From: Pedobacter chitinilyticus
Lineage (GTDB): Bacteria > Bacteroidota > Bacteroidia > Sphingobacteriales > Sphingobacteriaceae
Length of the DNA stretch: 64,000 nt
Assembly (NCBI RefSeq): GCF_003313385.1
Contig: NZ_QMHN01000001.1
Location: forward strand, 583,673 to 647,672
Reading direction: 5' to 3'
The translations under genes were made by a program, and so were the position numbers. The notes below the pieces were generated by a model. That model made no database searches. It saw only the letters and a list, made by a program, of their open reading frames with translations, and had not been told where the DNA came from. Shown here one piece after another: positions 61,546-64,000 of the stretch. Each line of letters opens with the position of its first letter. Position 1 is the first letter of the stretch.

Positions 61546-63411
61546 TTATAGGTTTATAAATTGCTGATATACGGTTTGAAGATAAGCTTTTCCAGTGTTC
61601 AATAGTTTGTTGGTTTGCTGGGCATCTTCGGGTTTGCTATTATAAAGTACGCTTTTGCCTACGTTGTCAAACGTTACCGCATGGCCATTTTCGATAAAGC
61701 CAAAACCGTTATCCCAACTAAAATAGGCAAAATTTCGATGGTAAGGATTTAACAGGTTTTTGCTCCATTTAAACTCCTTGGTGTTGATGTTGAGTTGTGC
61801 TAATAAGGTGGCTGAAAGGTCTTGCTGGCTACCTGTTTTGTCGAAGTTCTTGCCTCTAAATTCTTCCTTAATCACCTCCCCATAAAAAATAAGTGGAATA
61901 TGGTAGCGTTGTGGCTCGTAAATTTCGTGGTTGCTTTTTGGTAGTGGATGACCGTGATCGGCCACAAATATAAACAGCGTGTTTTTATACCAAGGTTGCT
62001 TTTTAGCTTCGCTTAAGTAACTGCCAATGCAAGAATCTGTATAGAAAGCGGTGCTTTTGAATTTTTGAATGTTATCCGTATTCCCAAATTTATATTTAAC
62101 AGGTAATTCAAAAGGCTCGTGGTTGGTTAACGATAATAGGGTAGAGAAGAAAGGTTGCTTGGTGGTATTGGCGTCCGTTAACTGTTTGTTGAATACCAAT
62201 CCGTCATAGGCTCCCCATTTCGAGTTCATATCTTTCTTGTCAAAGCTATTTTTGTCCACCAATTTCTTGTACTGATGTCCTAAAATGAAAGCTTTGTAGT
62301 TGTCGAATTCCGATTCGCCACCATAATAAAATGAGGTTTGGTAACCTTGCTGATAAAGTTTTTGACTGATGGCTGGGATTTTCTGCATCTTTTCAGGCCA
62401 TTTCACAATACTGCCCACACCCAAGGTAGGGAAGCCCGTTAATGAGCCAATCAGTCCTTTGTCGGTACGATTACCTGTAGCATAAATCTGACTAAAGAAA
62501 ACACCTTTTTTTGCTAATGAATCTATATTTGGTGTAATGCCATCCTCATTGCCCAATGACTTCGTTAAATCAGCCGTAAAGCTTTCTAAAATGAAAATAA
62601 CCACATTAGGTCGGTCAGTTTTTAGAATAGAGAGGGTGGTGTCTTTTTCTACTTTGAACAAGTCGTTAATCTCCAATTCCGCTTGTTTCTGGTCACCATA
62701 GCTATATGGGTTTTTCTTTACCTTCCCGCTTGCCAAAATGCTCGACATCAAGTTCCATTCTGTATTTAAGGATGCATGGTTGAGGATTTGGTAATTGGAG
62801 AAAAATGCCATGCTTTGTGAGTTTGGTGCCGTTCCAGTGCCACCTCTAATCAATAGGAAATTAATGCCTAGAGTTAAAACGGCAACAATAAGCTTGGCCC
62901 AAATAGGTGTTTTTACATAAGTGATTTCTCGCCTAATTAAAATAAAATTGAGATATAGACCTACTGCCAATAGAATGAGCAATACGCACAAGGTTAAAAA
63001 GATAGGTGATGAGGCGCTAGATGCCAAAGATTCGTTTGGTGTGCGAATGGCAAATTCAATAGCTCTAGAATTCACCTTGCTTCCCCATTCGCGGTAAATA
63101 TTAAAGTTAATTACCGAAATAAAACTGAACATGGAAATGAGTACAATATTGTATTTCCTTACCCAATTAAAATTGATTTTTTTCTTGTTCGAAAAATACC
63201 AGAAAGTGTAAACTAATAGAGGGATGATGGTGATATAAGCAGCCATTGACAAATCTAGCCTCAGGGCATGATAATAGGTGGCAAGCTTCTCGGAAAAAGG
63301 GATATTTCTTAATTTAACATGGAAGATAAACATAAAAATAAACCTGTCTATTGCGAAATAGAGCAACCAGAACAGAAAGTATCTGGCAAAAAAAATCAGA
63401 CTTTTAAACAT
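61546..63411 (-). CDS. LTA synthase-like / sulfatase-family membrane protein
   Basis: This 621-residue protein has five N-terminal transmembrane helices (about 8-30, 55-75, 88-108, 135-157, 170-190). An extracytoplasmic alkaline-phosphatase-superfamily domain of about 350 residues follows. Metal and nucleophile residues are visible: E276 (FILESFTAD), T316 in YATGNRTDKGL, and the VADHGHPLPKS motif (about 502-512). This layout matches LtaS and phosphoglycerol transferases (also phosphoethanolamine transferases). Gram-negative bacteria have no lipoteichoic acid, so the product is probably another phospho- or phosphoglycerol modification of the envelope. Position upstream of DPP-IV is likely chance. 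Confidence 0.85.
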   Translation of the reverse strand: MFKSLIFFARYFLFWLLYFAIDRFIFMFIFHVKLRNIPFSEKLATYYHALRLDLSMAAYITIIPLLVYTFWYFSNKKKINFNWVRKYNIVLISMFSFISVINFNIYREWGSKVNSRAIEFAIRTPNESLASSASSPIFLTLCVLLILLAVGLYLNFILIRREITYVKTPIWAKLIVAVLTLGINFLLIRGGTGTAPNSQSMAFFSNYQILNHASLNTEWNLMSSILASGKVKKNPYSYGDQKQAELEINDLFKVEKDTTLSILKTDRPNVVIFILESFTADLTKSLGNEDGITPNIDSLAKKGVFFSQIYATGNRTDKGLIGSLTGFPTLGVGSIVKWPEKMQKIPAISQKLYQQGYQTSFYYGGESEFDNYKAFILGHQYKKLVDKNSFDKKDMNSKWGAYDGLVFNKQLTDANTTKQPFFSTLLSLTNHEPFELPVKYKFGNTDNIQKFKSTAFYTDSCIGSYLSEAKKQPWYKNTLFIFVADHGHPLPKSNHEIYEPQRYHIPLIFYGEVIKEEFRGKNFDKTGSQQDLSATLLAQLNINTKEFKWSKNLLNPYHRNFAYFSWDNGFGFIENGHAVTFDNVGKSVLYNSKPEDAQQTNKLLNTGKAYLQTVYQQFINL

Positions 63412-63477
63412 GGGCAGCTAAATTACTAAAAAACCCATAATTAAAAGTCTGATTTATATCAACGTCAAAACTACAGA

Positions 63478-64000
63478 CTATTGTCCGCCGCCTTGCATGG
63501 CCATGATTTCTTGCATGGTTTTAAGTTCGTAACCACTAGGTACCTCTAAAGAAAAAGGTCCAACTTTATCTTCAAGGATGTTTTTGATGGTTAAAGTTAC
63601 TTTTAAGCCATTTTGGAAAGTAGTGTATTTTACCAAAGCACCTTTGATTTCTTTAAATTGGTCACCAGCAAAACCTGTTGGAAGTTCTACTTCGTTACTT
63701 GCCCATAATTCATAAGCACCACCTTTGTCATCTTTGTAAGTATATTTCTCGGCGTTGTAGTTGCCTACTTTTTGTTTTTCGCCTGTTGCTTTAAAGTCAC
63801 TTAATTTAGGAGCTGAAGCTTCTGCTTTCTCAACATCTTCTTTGCTCATTTTTACAGCATATTGAATTTGTGCCATTGGAACATCAATCAGCATCAGACC
63901 TTTTTTGTCTACAAAGTCTTGCAAAATGCCAATCGTTGCGGGGCCTTGTTGCATGTCTATGCGAAGTACATTTCCGTTGAATTTTACTTTTTGCTCTTTT
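63478..64000 (-). CDS. DUF4412-type protein (5' truncated by window edge)
   Basis: The frame is open to base 64000, so the N-terminus, probably with a signal peptide, lies outside. An internal ATG at 63954 is not the start, because coding sequence continues upstream (VKFNGNVLRID before it). The visible 170 or so residues have FVDKKGLMLIDVPMAQIQYAV, GNYNAEKYTYKDDKGGAYELW and VPSGYELKTMQEIMAMQ, the pattern of DUF4412 periplasmic proteins. Their function is not known. It precedes the LTA-synthase-like gene by 66 bases in the same direction. Confidence 0.75.
   Translation of the reverse strand, partial: KEQKVKFNGNVLRIDMQQGPATIGILQDFVDKKGLMLIDVPMAQIQYAVKMSKEDVEKAEASAPKLSDFKATGEKQKVGNYNAEKYTYKDDKGGAYELWASNEVELPTGFAGDQFKEIKGALVKYTTFQNGLKVTLTIKNILEDKVGPFSLEVPSGYELKTMQEIMAMQGGGQ

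Overview
The window is a 64 kb stretch of an AT-rich Bacteroidota chromosome, most likely from family Sphingobacteriaceae (Pedobacter or a close relative). The evidence is a SusC/SusD pair, type IX secretion sorting domains (type A and type B), a PorP/SprF protein, TAnnTTTG-type -7 promoter elements, DUF4412 and DUF6580 family proteins, and many lipoproteins. The genus is an inference. I see no rRNA, tRNA, CRISPR array, prophage or intact insertion sequence.

Region 1 (1-7453) is a tightly packed + strand operon: an epimerase-like protein cut by the window edge, a DHDPS/NAL-superfamily aldolase, a periplasmic propeller protein, a GH20 hexosaminidase and a Tat-exported Gfo/Idh/MocA oxidoreductase. 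It looks like an amino-sugar or modified-sugar catabolic cluster. A 26-codon P-loop fragment resembling the start of an APS kinase follows. Region 2 (7522-16000) holds an NHL-repeat T9SS cargo protein, two small membrane or soluble hypotheticals, an exported regulatory-domain/alpha-beta hydrolase fusion, and a susD-susC pair on the minus strand.

Region 3 (16000-32700) holds two tandem PqiA-like membrane proteins, a lipid A-type acyltransferase, a class A beta-lactamase-like hydrolase, a small FnIII protein preceded by a 22-bp tandem array, a 1970-residue T9SS adhesin with six exact 249-bp repeats, and its PorP/SprF partner. The intergenic spaces here are long and filled with several families of dispersed repeats.

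Region 4 (32689-40668) is the most coherent system. A strong promoter and an AdoCbl-type riboswitch are followed by a BtuB-like TonB receptor, two tandem BtuG-like propeller lipoproteins, two PKD-type lipoproteins (one also propeller-like), and a DUF6580 membrane protein, closed by a clear terminator. It reads as a complete outer-membrane to inner-membrane cobalamin capture locus.

Region 5 (40894-64000) is mostly housekeeping: a sirtuin, TrmH methyltransferase, galM, uridine phosphorylase, the YigZ-EamA-RibD cluster, prmC, an OmpA lipoprotein, xerD, aroQ, a TlpA-like thioredoxin, a glycosyltransferase, a second lipid A-type acyltransferase, a WbqC protein, corA, an MFS transporter, hemF, a DPP-IV peptidase, an LTA-synthase-like sulfatase and a DUF4412 protein cut by the window edge.
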